A stretch of DNA of 64,000 nt from Allantophomopsis cytisporea (lineage: Eukaryota > Ascomycota > Leotiomycetes > Phacidiales > Phacidiaceae), in the NCBI GenBank assembly GCA_024752435.1, contig CP103037.1, forward strand, positions 2,046,001-2,110,000, in the 5' to 3' direction. The position numbers and the translations under genes are program-made. The notes under the pieces are model-generated. The model did not search any database and had not been told where the DNA came from. It saw only the letters and a list, made by a program, of their open reading frames with translations. Shown here one piece after another: positions 21,668 to 34,330 of this stretch. Positions within the stretch are counted from its first letter, which is position 1. Each line of letters begins with the position of its first letter.

Positions 21668-24600
21668 GGTTGAAGATGCAGAGGGCACTTGATGGTAGAT
21701 GGGGAGGATATGTATATATGTATATATATGATAACATATACTTTGTATTAAGAAAGTAGTCTGAGATATGTGTATGTAAAGTGAATGTATGTGTCTGAAT
21801 GAACAAGAACGAAACGAAAACACTTGACAAGATGGGAGAGTTGTGCGGTTTAATAGTTGAACAACTCAGGACATACCAGAAGTACTGAGGTAGACTAGTC
21901 ACGCTAAACGATCATACAATAGAGTACGGGTCCTTCCTTACCTTACCAACATCGAGTGCCGACCACCGCAGCGTGTGTGACGGGGGGAGAGGAGGGGAGG
22001 GGAGACAGCTCACAGCAGTAAGAACTTGCGGGACTTGTACAGACAAGTTCAGGCGCAGCAAAAAAAAAGAAAAGCGAACCACGAACCGCGGTTTGCAATC
22101 TGCCTTATGAATGGAGGCCTGACAGTATTGTTATGTTCACACACGCAGCAGACAAGTGACAAAAATGGACGACAGTTGATGTTCTGCCGGAGCCGAAGGA
22201 GGTGGACCGTGGGCGTTCGAATGTCTGTGTGTATTTGGTTTTGACCCACTGCTTCTGCTGAGGTTGGTCAAAACCCGGTATCTTTTTGTTCTCTCCACGC
22301 TCCCCTGTGCAAGGACAGGCAACATTGACATTGTGCTTCGATACTGAATATGCAAATGTATGAGCGGGTACTCATGGATGATAAAGTCCGCACTTTTGTC
22401 ACTCGCTTCTACCCTCTCCTCAATTTCCAGAGGCCGCTCGCCCTCTCTACTCTTTCTCTTTCTCTCCCTTTCTTGTCTGCGCTACGCCTTTGCAGTCATA
22501 AGTCGCACGAAATTCGCGGACTTTGGTGGCTTGCCTGTGCGCTTTGGTGCCGGGAATTTCTGTCACAAGAGTTAGTACATATGACAGGGCCTCTGACAGG
22601 CCGGACGATACGAACGCTACCATCCAATCTTTCACTTCAATCCATGCCAATGAAATATGCCCCGTATGTACGGAGTATATGCATATGGGTTTAGAACACA
22701 CGCAGATTTCTTGCTTAAACAGATGTCGTACACATTTCATAAGATACTTGTCAGCCACATTGTAGCCTTGGTTATGTTATAAAAGTCTATTTTCCAGAGC
22801 AACAGACACTCTCATGCATGGGGAGGGTCCTATATGGATACGCGAACAAACAGTGCTTGATGTGAGGCATCGTGATCTGCGTGAGAATGCGAAGGACCTC
22901 AGTCATTGTGGGGGGAGCGGGTCCATTGAGCGCTGAGGATTACTACCATTTGTCCTATGTTTCCGTTGTGAATGGAGGAGTGTGTGACGGGTAAGAAGAA
23001 CAGAGCAGAACGAATCTGCAGTCTACCTACCTACATATCTACCCACCTGAAGATTGTTCTGAACTTAATGTACAGTGATCGGTTTCCGGAGGGTCCGTTG
23101 AATGGTTCCCCCCCACAAGATCGATGCTCGAGATCATATACGCGGTAGGGTAGCATGCAAGATGATAACCTTACACACTGACGCTTATTAGTATTGCGTA
23201 CCGTAGCGGGTGGCCGCGCACCCCTGGAGATTTCTGAAGATCACCGCAGGAGGCGATTCAGACACAGAAGGTGTAATATGTACAGTACAGACATTAAATT
23301 TATCACCTATAACAACTATTGCACTCATATGCCGCAAAAGTCTGAGGATAAGTTCTAATCAGTACAGTTCAGTTCATAGTCATCATAGTGCCACTGTGAT
23401 GATGTGATTTGAAGAATGACAGAAGAAGAAAACGTTGATGGGGTTTCGACTCTAATGTTCCGTCTGGACCTTTAGAAAAAAAAGTTAAAGAGAAAAAGAC
23501 CAAAAGTCAACAGAGATGCGTCAGTTTGCAGGGAGTTCAGGCTTTTGTCTTTGCAACATACACAAACACACGACACGTACCTATATTACCTTACACGAAC
23601 TTAATCTTTTACTTGTACCATGATGCCTCGTCTCAGCTAGACATGGATACTTGGAGGTTGACAAGCAGCAAAGAAGGGATCAGGGCAAACTTCCTCTTCA
23701 TATCCATTGGATGGTAAAAGAGGTTGTTATGTATGCAAGTACATTACAGTAGGTACATATGTATACCTACCACATACGGACGGACGGATTGAAGAAAACT
23801 CACCTCATATCACACCTTTCAGAGTGATTTGATGTGATGTAAGGTGCGCGGGTAATTTTTGCCACTCTGCTGTACCTCAGTTGGGATGCCTTTCTTCCCT
23901 TTCCTCGCCTCAGCGGCTGATCGAAGCTGATGTGATGTTGTGATGATGATTGAACACCTGCATTATTGCGCAAGCAAAATGATCCACTTACTGTACCTAG
24001 TTGTAGCGAAAAAACCAACCTTGGCGGTGGGTTCCTAAAAACCAAAAGCCAAATGGTGTTCCATGTGTAATCAAATCTCATACAGTTTGAATGAAGTTTG
24101 AAAATTATCATGAGCTCTGAAGAGACTCTCCTAATAAAAATGAAGTCATTCGCTGAACTGGCATAGTTCCATCAGGCGTGAAGGGATTTAGATCGACGAC
24201 TGAAGACCATGGGCAACAACCACACCCAAGTATGTAAGTAGTAAGAAATTGTTTATGTAAGCAAAGGCATAAAGAATCGTATTCAGCTCCGAGGTTTCCT
24301 GATTGCGCCGCTATTGGTGCCCAAGGCGGTACCGTGTGCCTCTCCTCTTACAAGTCATGTGTGAGAGTTATGAGTGAGAGTGAGCATACGAACACGTCTG
24401 GTGGTCCAGCCATGAGAAGTCACAGCGCTCACAGGCCGGTAACGCTGCTCTCGATTTCCAGAACATGTTGGATTGCTGTAGAAGGCAGTCGAATTCCAAA
24501 GCTGACATCGGACGACTTCTTGGACATATATTGGATAGAAGAAAGAGAAAACACTAGGGACTGGTGAATGGTGGACGGTTACCAATGATGTACCAATGAT

Positions 24601-27600
24601 TATCATAGGTAATGTTTGTATGTACTACTGGGCGTTAATTGGGGTTAAGAGTTTATAAATTACGCCAGGGAACGGTAACTAATGAATGGCGGAGGGGAGA
24701 GGTACGAAGAGCGTACGGACCCAGATGAACTTGTTTATACTGCGTACATGCTGTACTAGACGATAGTTGAGATGAAGGATTCTAGCTTATTACCGTATCT
24801 ACTGCGTACTCCAGCTTTAGTAATTTTATAACACAAGATTGGTTGGTTGCGTGGGAAGTAAGAATTTATCATCCATAACGCCGTGTGGCCATTTACTGTA
24901 CTACGGAGTAATTCAACCCCGAGTGAATCATAATTAACTGATGAAGAACGTATTCTCAGAAAGACAGCCTCAACCGCATCCTTTTGGGGATCTTTTCAAT
25001 ATAGTATCTTGAGCATTATCGAAAACAAATAATCTTATGAGGTGAACGATGCTCTGGATAGTTGTATGTGCCTGTTCATGGCGTACTTAGATACCCCTGC
25101 TGCCCGCAGTGGTTGATGATGGATGCTTAAACGTCCGCAACAACCTTACCCTCAACTTACTTACGGTAAGTTCACTACACCACCCCTCCCACGCCTCCCC
25201 CCTCCCCCCTGGTCAATTGGCTCCCTGCTCTCCTCCTCTCTCTATAGAGTACAGCAGACTCATGCTCTCTCTCGTCCCTACCAGTCCATCTCAAGCCATC
25301 TCAAGCCAACCTCAACCATCCCCCAGTCCACTCAGTCCTTCCATCATCCACCCCTCCCGCAGTCCACTCAGTACTACAGTAGAGTAGTACTAGCGTCCCT
25401 CCCAATCTCTTCGTCAGTCCCTCTTTCCTCACATCCACCTAGGCGCCCCTGGTCGTCCCTCTGTCGTAGTAGCATGAAATGTGTGCCTGTGTCTATCTTA
25501 TGTGGGGTGGAAGAGTCTCCGGTAGAAGCGGCTGTTGGAATGGGCTGGCAGGGACCCCAGCAATCCATAACGACTAATGAACCCTATGATACTCTAGAGT
25601 CTCGGTTTTTCTCAGACGTTGTACCTTCAAAAGCACTGGAAATAAGCAGATATCTATCGTAGATCTTCGAAAAGTGTCTTCGGTGCTTGAGAAGAAAATC
25701 GATCAACATCTTATGTTTTTCTCGGGACTTTTATGCATGTTGATGAGCCACAGTTGGTTTTCCATCTTCTTTGCTTGGTTGTCCAAAGTATACTGCAGCC
25801 ATTTGACCATCGACTGACCGAGATGAGCTAGGATGGACTGGGATGGGCACACCGTTATGGAATGCGAGCTCCACGATGAGATGAAAGAACAAATAGGCCC
25901 TTGTCGATAAGGAGTGGGTGTGGAGAAGGAATCTTCATCACCCTCTCCATCGAACACTTCCCATCTCAAAGCTGATGCTGCATCTCGGAGAGAGCCCCAG
26001 ATGCTGCATCTGAATGCACACCGCACAAATTCTGCATACGTAGATACAATCAACCACAAGCTGCTGCAAATGATTTGAACCAACGTGACAAGTGGAATGG
26101 ATGGCACATGGTCGTTTGCCACCCGGTGTGCGTGCTACTATCGAGTGAAATCGAGAGAAGAGATGATGCACTTGTCATGCTAGGTATTTTAGTATGTACA
26201 TATCGCAATACCATACATACCACGTCTATTTTCTCACTTCACCGCCTTACTGTATATCTTCTATCCGCACTCTACATAACGTTACTCCGCTCATTAAAAT
26301 GAGGCAAAGGCAAACAGTATTGCATTCTGCTTAGCATGTTCTACTCAGTATGATGAGGCAGACTCTTGGCTGGGCTTATCGCGGGTTTATCTAGCTTGTA
26401 CGTATGATAGATATCTCCCATATCCCGTGCATCAGTCAGCCTGTACTCTCCATACCTCTCGGTCACACGCCGATTCTACACTTCAACCTTCAACTTCTCA
26501 TCAATGCCACCGTGCGTTCCGTTCAGGGACGTGCCAACAGCGTCCAAGGATAAGGTAGGATATGGATAAGATGATTTAGTGTCTCCACCCCGTCTTAAAC
26601 GCCTTGCTACTTGTTTCGAACATCAATACTTCGGCTTTCATCATACTACTACGTTGGGGAATTTTCAACATCCAAATCCTGTTTACTCGTAGACTGGCCG
26701 GTGAGGCAGATAGAATCCGCAGATCCCCTCCCTTTACGGGTCTATTTCTCTCTAATTTGTAATTAGAACACTGATCCAGATATGTCGCATTGCCTCTGCT
26801 GAGTTCGCCATGGACAAAGTCGACTCCATGCGCAGCAGGGCATGCCGAGATGGAACGCGGGTGGATGTGATGTTGGTTTCAGAGAGTTTGCTCGCCTTCC
26901 GAACTCCCCTAGTCCAAAACGCCAGGTACCATCTCACCACGGACTCAGCTCAGGATTTCTTGAACAGTCCCCATTGTCGTTATCGCAGTCACACGATAAG
27001 GAACGAGTACGTCATGTTTGGAAGGCTGTGACAAGTGTTCGTGCACATAACGTCCAGTACTGTATTCATTGCAACAGATACTGAATAGATGACCTTGCTT
27101 AGTTCTTCATCTGGTATATGATTATCATGAGAATAGAAGTTTGAGCCCTACTTTTCCCGAATAGAACAATGCTTATGATCGAGGGGTATCGCATACGGTC
27201 TCGCCGTCAATTTCATCCTCTCAGCAACAATAGTGTCGGATCATGTCTGACCGAATACGTGTGGGTCCCCCAGTTATCATAGGTGAAGTTAACTGACATG
27301 AGCCGATCAACATCTAGGATATCTGCAGAGCAGTCCTTCACTCTCTGCCACAACACAAGGTATGTCGCGCCCCTGGGGGTACATTACATTGTTCTTCTGC
27401 GACCGTCTTCTGGGTCGAGGTCTGAAGGATTTAGTCGCTGCGGCAGTGAAGGGTGCTCCTTCGGGCATATAGATACGACATCAAAGGTAGGGTTTGTATT
27501 CATAGAAATTCTCCGACACCACCCAAAAGTCAGTTGCTTGGTACTGTTATTGTTACTATTACCATTGCCGTCATATTAAGTCGTCAACTTAACTGCACAG

Positions 27601-30600
27601 GGGTTATTAGTATAATGTCCATCATCCTAATAAGGTACAAACCCCAATACTTGCCTACAGCCAGGGTAGTGGAACTAAGTGGCTAGGTCGTCTGTGACAC
27701 TCCAATTTTACTGTGATTTTTCGTAACGCACATACATAAGGTATTTGCGGAGTAGAGTTATCGTTGATCCAAAAATCCAAAGTGCGAAGTCAAGCCGGAC
27801 GTCTGTCAGGAAACAAGACATCCACGTTTCACCATTGAAACACAACCTGCATCTTCTCGTTGCCGATTTGCTGTTCAGCTTGCACATGCTATCCTCGACA
27901 CTTTAAATAGGATCAATAATTCAACAGAAGTTACACACGTCATGTAGTCAAGTATTGCAGTGAGGGATTGACGATGATCTCAATCGTCGTCTATCCAGCA
28001 ACGTTTTTTCTGAAAGAATACATACGGTAGCTCTTGATTACGATTGCGACGTTGGTCTTTATCGTCTCAAAGGAACAGCCACACCGCAATCACCGTCCGT
28101 GCCTCCGGCCTGACGACGTTAATCCAAAATAAACTGTCAGATGGAATGGTGGCTATTCACTGAAATGGCGTTTGTGTCAAAGCTCCATTGGCAGATTTAC
28201 CTTGCCAATTAAACTGACGTTCAACACAATGTTCCGCTGCTCTCAACAACCTGATCGTTGTGAATAAATCCACTCCATTGTGCTGTTAAATCTGCAGCAC
28301 AAGATATCTAGTGGTAAGTAGGCGAGAATGGTAAGGAAAATATTCCTGAGAAGGTCATTCGAAGCACACGATGCTCCTGTAAATCTGTCACGGAGTATCC
28401 CCATCAGTCAGTCCAATGACAATGGACAAAGTAAGGTGAAAGAACGCTACGAATAATAAGGTACATAAAGATTTACATGTCAAGCAGCCAAGAAAACTAA
28501 TCGCCATCAAGAAGAGTCGCCGCCATGGCTAAGATTTGCTCGCCCGAGATTCGCAACTACGCTCAGTGCAGTATAGGCAACAGCAGAGGTCATAATAATG
28601 GTTCGCTGAGGCTACAAAACGTATAGTTTCTGCACAGCAGTACCTCGGACGTCACAGCGGTAGGCAGATTTGCAATAATCATCGAGGCAAAAGACTGTAC
28701 TCCATGTTCCGTCCATACCTAGTGAGTATGAGATCAGATACAGACCAGACAGTCCTTTCCAAATCAATTTCCTATCCGTGTCTTGTGGAATCTAACGTAT
28801 TTGCAGAGCTCATAATGTCGCATGTGACCGACAGCCAAATCATTCGTATCGAATCCACTGATTATCCATGGCCATTCCATCCTGGTACATACGACGTGAT
28901 GTGGCTCGAGAACATCGCGGTGAGGACTCGGAATGCTTTGTAGAGAATGAAGTCTTAGAGCTTTGTCCACAGCAAACAAGGTCTTTGTTACCTTATCAGA
29001 GCAATTGTGGGGTGTCTTATCGAAGGACGCGCAAAGCCAAGTGGCTGTGTCCGCTTCAGGTAATTTTCTAGAAGGACAACTCAGAGTACCTGCAGGACCT
29101 TGCATACCTTAGCGTATGCTAGAACCCTGTCTCAATCGCATCACATTTTCAGCTGCCTGATGCGGGGCGTGAAGGTTGAATGGTTCATGATTCACCGCAG
29201 CTCAGCCCTGTCATTTCTCCATCCCCATGCAACACAGCCCAACCTTCTAGAAAACACCACAAGTGTGCTTCACGCAAGTTACACCAATACAGGATGACCG
29301 AGTCCGTTCCTCGTCTGTGCATGTATGTTTCAGTCTCGTGATGCCATGGTACATACATATGGTATGTATGTATCTTGCGCTCCTTGCCTGTAGGAAATCT
29401 CAAGACGATGCTTGCAATGGCAGATCAATGGAGCCAGGGATGTCAGCAATCCCACCCAATTCGTCATGGTGCTCAGTTAAAAAACATGCAATCTCACACA
29501 GCTCTAGCAATGGCCGTCTGTCAGAGTCCTTGGCGTCTTGCAGGGCAGAACGATGGTGTTACCAGAAGGTATCTCCTCTGGTGACTGCGGGTAAAGCAAG
29601 GCGAAACAAACGGCCAGGATGCGCAGGCCAGTGCTGCCAGTAAAAACACAACGTGAATCATGATAACCTAAGAGTGTTTCTTCACCCCAGAACCAGTTGC
29701 CACTCTATTCTCGTGCTGTGTAACGTACTATGAGACAGCCTTGCGCATATTATCTCGTGGAGACTTGCTCTGCGTGTCGTCCTGTCTTGCTTTTCTCATG
29801 CGCTTTCAAGGCTTCCCACGACAAAACTATGCAAGGCTGATGATTGATGGGATGTCTCGTCCTATCATGGTCACGTTCGTATTCTTCAGAAACTCTTAGC
29901 CATTTCGTCACTATCAAAAATCTGCTCCAATTTTATATTGCTTGTTCTGGTCAAGATGAAGTTCTTGAAGAGCCCCGGGACTCTATCGAGAGGTTCGAGG
30001 CTTGAGCATATGTCAACTCAATAACTTGAAGCGGAACACTCATTTACATCTTCTATGAAGAATCAATCGTCAGGAAATACGTGGGTTCTAATAATTCTGG
30101 GCTTCTCAATAATTATACGTATCTCGAGAAATAAATCACTTCAAACAACCTTAAGGCCTCAAACAATAGCGTGACTCTTATAGATGTATGTCTTGAAGCA
30201 ACTGCGCAGTCATCGATAAGTGTATGACGGTGAAAAGATAACACGTCTCGTAATGAGCCTACAACCGAGAACAACTAACTTACGACGCGCTTAGTATCTC
30301 AGTTGCTTTCGCATCTTACTATATTAATGACCTTCCAACACGTTTACGGATCATATATGCACAGCTATAGTGCTCGACGCGAGTGATCAGTCATTGAAGA
30401 TACGGATGAGTGAGACATAAAAACTTACTCAAGACAACCTACACAGTTTTCTCACAGACGTTATGTTCTCTAACCCTGCATATATGATGCCACGATTACC
30501 TTGACAACAAAACCAAGTCAAATCTGACACATATCCGAGGACTCGTCAACGTTCGCCACCTCCACAAAATAGAAGCCAATCCACGTAGCTCCCTCGTCGT

Positions 30601-31309
30601 CTATTGCAACGCCCACTTTTCTTAATTTCATTCCGTACGTTAATTCAAGGGTCCGCACAGACTTCTTATATGATTCCGAAGATTCTTGGTCTTGCCGTCA
30701 ACGAGAAGCCATAAGTGACTCTACTCTACTAAGGAGGAATCGGCCATCAGTTCGTCTAAGAACAGCCTGCGAAAATTGCTATGTTTGTTGACTTCGTACT
30801 TGATAACGAGATCGTCAAAATACTTGTCTTATTGCAGTATGCAGCATGTCATGGAACTAGAGCCGCATTATCTACCAACAACTACATGTCCCATTAATTG
30901 GATGGCTGTAGAATATATGACTATCGATACCTGAACAATTTTCTACATATCTTGAAGTAAAAAAGAAGAAAGTAAACAACTTTAGATGATTTAAATTCTT
31001 ACTTTATCACAAATTCACAAGAGTGTCATTATTAGTCCTTTCATCTAATTGTCGCAAAATATTATATAAATTATTACATATACCACCCATCTTAGATACA
31101 CGATCCGTATACTTCATGCATATTCCTCAACCAAAGCCAAAGCCAAAACCAACATGATACCGTGTACTTCATGTATTAACAAATCAAAACTTTTCCAATA
31201 TTATAATCGGATCCCAAAACTCATCGAACGGCCTTCTATTAGTAAGTCATATAAGGCATCATGACGAATCCTCTAGGGTTTCCGGAAGTGTCCGACGATA
31301 ACGAATTTC
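21668..31309. other. Gene-poor region of about 9.6 kb
   Basis: I find no ORF with a recognisable domain or convincing splice structure. Contents: TATATG-rich DNA just upstream of member C; pyrimidine-rich tracts on the plus strand at about 22400-22500 and 25165-25460; two exact TACGGAGTA words (22669-22677 and 24902-24910); and many TACATA/TACCTA simple-sequence patches. Short ORFs at 27283-27579, 28704-28943 and 29263-29643 have no supporting features. The region could hold long regulatory DNA, non-coding transcripts or decayed repeats. Confidence 0.45.
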
Positions 31310-34300
31310 TCAGGTTTTGATAGTTCCTACGGATGGAAGGGTCTGTGGTATCGTGACCAGATCACCAGGGAAGATGAGATCGAAGTTCTTGATCTGCGGG
31401 TTCGCATTCTCGAGAGCCTGCAGTGTGACGCCGAACTTCTGAGCAATCGCGTACAAGTAGTCACCCGCGACAACGGAGTACCCAAGTGGGGCTCCAACAG
31501 TGCCAGGTGCGATCTTGAGGATCTGACCAGGGACGAGGGAATTTGGGTTGATGGTGGGGTTGAGGGCTTGGAGTTGGGCAACGCTAAGTCCAAGAGCATT
31601 TGCAATTGATGTGAGAGTATCGCCGGGTTTTACGGTGTAGACTTGGCAAGGTATGTTGACTATGTCGCCTGGTTTTATGACGTCTAAGTTTGCGATCTGT
31701 GGGTTGGTGGCCTTCATCAAGGCCAGAGGAATCCCATATGATTGCCCAATGTTATAGACAGTATCTCCAGGAATCACCTTCTGTGTTGCACAAATAGGTA
31801 ATGTGGCGGACGGGCTCAACGTGGAGAGTTGGGTATTTTGGACAATAGGAGCAGCACCGGAAGTCCTTGGAACTTGAGTGACAAGGCAGCCAGTGCTTGT
31901 AGGCTGTTCGGTGTAGTAATAAGCACCGGTTCCTGGGTCGTAAAAGTTGAGGGAGTTCTTGTTGAACTTATCCTGGACATCGCTTGGGAGGAGACTGTTG
32001 ACCGACTGTGCTCCAGTCAATCCTTGGCCGTTCTGATTCTTTGGAGAATAGATACTTCCATCACTGAACTTGAAATCGCACGTCAAAACTGGTGCAAACA
32101 CAAGATTGGTACTTGGGTTTGGTACGGTGACCGCGTTATTCTGGGGCTGAGTTTGACCTTGGTTACCAGTAGTACCTTGAGGGCCCGTATTTTGACCTTG
32201 ATTGGCGGTAGTACCTTGAGGTCTTGTATTTTGACCTTGATTGCCGCTGGTACCTTGGTTGGTAGCAGTACCTTGTGGGTTTGTATTTTGACCTTGGTTG
32301 CCGCTAGTACCTTGGTTGCCAGTAGTGCCTTGAGGGCCTGCATTCTGACCTTGGGATCCATTAGCTCCTGGAGATCCCTGTTGACCTTGAGATCCTGCGT
32401 TTGAACCTTGAGAACCGTTAGACCCTGTAGATCCTTGTTGACCCTGTTGTCCTTGTTGGCCTGAGCTCGCTGAAGAAGTAGAAGTAGCTGAAGGAGATGA
32501 GGACTGAGCTGGATTAGTAATTGGTAAAGACATACTGCTGGTTGGATTACTTACGCTGGAAGAGATAGCTGTGTTTGTGACACTTGCGATGGTAGAACTG
32601 GAGGAAGAAGCGAGTGAGTCACTACCGGATCGAGTTGAAGAGCCGCTCAGAGTTGTAGTGGCGAAGCTCGAATCCGAAGAGGACGAGGGAGTAGACGAGA
32701 AACTTATAGACAATAAAAGACTTGAGTTTAACGCTAACGATGACACGGCACTTGTTTCAAATGTCACTGATGTGTTAGATGACGGAGAAGTACCTGATGT
32801 TGCGGCAGAATCAAAGCTAGTGAAGGTTGGGGCAGCAGTCGAGTTTCCAGCTGGATCGAAGCTGGTGAATGATGGGGCAGCAGTCGAGTTTGCGGCGGAA
32901 TCAAAACTGGTGAATGATGGGGCAGCAGTCGAGTTTCCAGCTGGATCGAAGCTGGTGAATGTGGGGGCAGCAGTCGAGTTTGCGGCGGAATCAAAACTGG
33001 TGAATGATGGGGCAGCAGTCGAGTTTGCGGCGGAATCAAAACTGGTGAATGATGGGGCAGCAGTCGAGTTTGCGGCGGAATCAAAACTGGTGAATGTGGG
33101 GGCAGCAGTCGAGTTTCCAGCTGGATCGAAGCTGGTGAATGTGGGGGCAACAGTCGAGTTTGTGAAAGACTCAACGTTGGTAGATATGGGAGAGAAGGTT
33201 GAATTTGTTACAGTGCTAAAAGTTGTCAAAAATGAAAAGGTATCTGTAACTATCACGGGAGTACTTGAAGTCAAATTGGATAGAGCACCCGTTGAGGAAA
33301 GCGAGTTTGACGCGCCCGACAAAGTACTAGACTCAAGCAACGAGCCCGATGAAGATGAACCAGTCTGTTGAGACGTTGCAGAGCTGGTCACGGTTGGGAA
33401 AGAATTGGTTGGTGAGAAGGATGCAGTTGGTTGCAACGTATTGCTAGATGTTGCGCTGCCACTTGGAAGTGCTGATGTTAGGGTGTTGCTTGAATCAGAG
33501 ATATATGATGAAGCGATAGTTGAGTATGAACTGCAGGAGAAGATCTGAGCAGTAGCACCCGCGCTAATCGGACTAACCGCGACCTCAACCCCCAAGCACA
33601 CATCAGGAAGTGCATTGATAACTCCTGGCACCACAGAGTTGACAACTGCTGGAACGACAGAGTTGACGACGTTGTCAAGAGCCCCTGGTACCACAGAGTT
33701 GACTACTGCTGGAACGACAGAGTTGACGACGTTGTCAAGAGCCCCTGGTACCACAGAGTTGACTACTGCTGGAACGACAGAGTTGACTACATTGCCAACA
33801 GCGCCTGTAACAGCAGATACCACACCGGCCACTGGGAGAGCAGATACCACACCGCCTGCCACTGGAAGTGCAGCTACTGGGTTGGCTGCCGCTGGAAGAG
33901 CGGATACCGGGGCGGCCACAGGGAGAGCAGATACTGGGGCAGCCACTGGAAGAGCAGATACCGGGGCGGCCACAGGGAGAGCAGATACTGGGGCAGCCAC
34001 TGGAAGAGCAGATACTGGGGCAGCCACTGGAAGAGCAGATACCGGGGCGGCCACAGGGAGAGCAGATACTGGGGCGGCCACAGGGAGAGCAGATACCGGG
34101 GCAGCCACGGGTAGCGCTCCTATTTGTCTGGGGACCACGACTTTTGTTGCGGGGAGCTCTTGGAGAGGTAAATCCGCTGGAGCAGTTACAGATACAGCTT
34201 GTTGTGTTTCGGCAATTGGGTGAATATTGGCATAACGAATGACATTTCCCCTAAGGAATGGTCGTGGAAAGGCTTCCGCAACTGAAGTGAATACAGCAAT

Positions 34301-34330
34301 TGCTGTGATGGCTGTTGCGAATTTGCCCAT
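31310..34330 (-). CDS. Large secreted repeat protein with three C-terminal LysM domains
   Basis: Predicted extracellular or cell-wall protein binding chitin or related glycans. The start was set at 34330, where the product opens with a signal peptide (MGKFATAITAIAVFTSVAEA); the same frame continues upstream but adds an implausible leader. The product is about 1006 residues. In order: eight SALPVAAPV-type 9-residue repeats, a Val/Asn-rich set with a 20-residue period, a Ser/Thr-rich stretch with eight 15-residue NSTAAPxFTSFD units, and a collagen-like Gly/Gln/Asn tract. A short non-repetitive domain follows (DFKFSDGSIYSPKN…), then three LysM modules from residue about 850, containing VIPGDTVYNIGQSYG, YTVKPGDTLTSIANALG and YSVVAGDYLYAIAQKFG. 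It is far longer than typical LysM effectors, so a surface or wall role seems more likely. No GPI signal is evident. Confidence 0.9.
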   Translation of the reverse strand: MGKFATAITAIAVFTSVAEAFPRPFLRGNVIRYANIHPIAETQQAVSVTAPADLPLQELPATKVVVPRQIGALPVAAPVSALPVAAPVSALPVAAPVSALPVAAPVSALPVAAPVSALPVAAPVSALPVAAPVSALPVAAPVSALPAAANPVAALPVAGGVVSALPVAGVVSAVTGAVGNVVNSVVPAVVNSVVPGALDNVVNSVVPAVVNSVVPGALDNVVNSVVPAVVNSVVPGVINALPDVCLGVEVAVSPISAGATAQIFSCSSYSTIASSYISDSSNTLTSALPSGSATSSNTLQPTASFSPTNSFPTVTSSATSQQTGSSSSGSLLESSTLSGASNSLSSTGALSNLTSSTPVIVTDTFSFLTTFSTVTNSTFSPISTNVESFTNSTVAPTFTSFDPAGNSTAAPTFTSFDSAANSTAAPSFTSFDSAANSTAAPSFTSFDSAANSTAAPTFTSFDPAGNSTAAPSFTSFDSAANSTAAPSFTSFDPAGNSTAAPTFTSFDSAATSGTSPSSNTSVTFETSAVSSLALNSSLLLSISFSSTPSSSSDSSFATTTLSGSSTRSGSDSLASSSSSTIASVTNTAISSSVSNPTSSMSLPITNPAQSSSPSATSTSSASSGQQGQQGQQGSTGSNGSQGSNAGSQGQQGSPGANGSQGQNAGPQGTTGNQGTSGNQGQNTNPQGTATNQGTSGNQGQNTRPQGTTANQGQNTGPQGTTGNQGQTQPQNNAVTVPNPSTNLVFAPVLTCDFKFSDGSIYSPKNQNGQGLTGAQSVNSLLPSDVQDKFNKNSLNFYDPGTGAYYYTEQPTSTGCLVTQVPRTSGAAPIVQNTQLSTLSPSATLPICATQKVIPGDTVYNIGQSYGIPLALMKATNPQIANLDVIKPGDIVNIPCQVYTVKPGDTLTSIANALGLSVAQLQALNPTINPNSLVPGQILKIAPGTVGAPLGYSVVAGDYLYAIAQKFGVTLQALENANPQIKNFDLIFPGDLVTIPQTLPSVGTIKT
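32140..32460 (-). repeat. Collagen-like Gly/Gln/Asn coding repeats
   Basis: Within the LysM protein this stretch encodes runs of GQQ, NQG and QGQN triplets and larger blocks such as GTSGNQGQNT repeated with variation. At DNA level, blocks of about 36-45 bp containing TTGACCTTGATTGCC-like words recur. Confidence 0.75.
32808..33165 (-). repeat. 45-bp coding tandem repeat, eight units
   Basis: Eight near-identical 45-bp units, counted by their GCAGTCGAG core, encode NSTAAPxFTSFDxAx blocks in the LysM protein. Two main unit variants (GCGGCGGAATCA versus CCAGCTGGATCG) are interspersed, which suggests unequal exchange or gene conversion between units. Confidence 0.9.
33618..33800 (-). repeat. 60-bp coding tandem repeat, about three units
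   Basis: The block GCTGGAACGACAGAGTTGAC followed by GACGTTGTCAAGAGCCCC recurs with a 60-bp period and encodes a 20-residue Val/Asn/Pro-rich unit of the LysM protein. The last unit is diverged. Confidence 0.85.
33897..34113 (-). repeat. 27-bp coding tandem repeat, eight units
   Basis: Eight units, counted by GGGGC(A/G)GCCAC at exactly 27-bp spacing, encode SALPVAAPV in the LysM protein just after its signal peptide region. Two unit variants (CAGCCACTGGA and CGGCCACAGGG) alternate. Degenerate copies continue to about 33830. Confidence 0.9.

Noticed and set aside
25030..25095. Minus-strand RHEQ reading resembling the family core
   Set aside because: An in-frame stop lies just upstream, there is no matching first exon, and the residues after HEQ diverge.
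25109..25662. 179-codon and 92-codon Pro/Ser-rich ORFs
   Set aside because: They arise from a pyrimidine-rich, low-complexity tract read in several frames; no domain or splice structure.
28540..28640. HNNGSL reading on the plus strand resembling the small-family N-terminus
   Set aside because: No GT donor at the expected phase and no H-E core downstream; likely chance.
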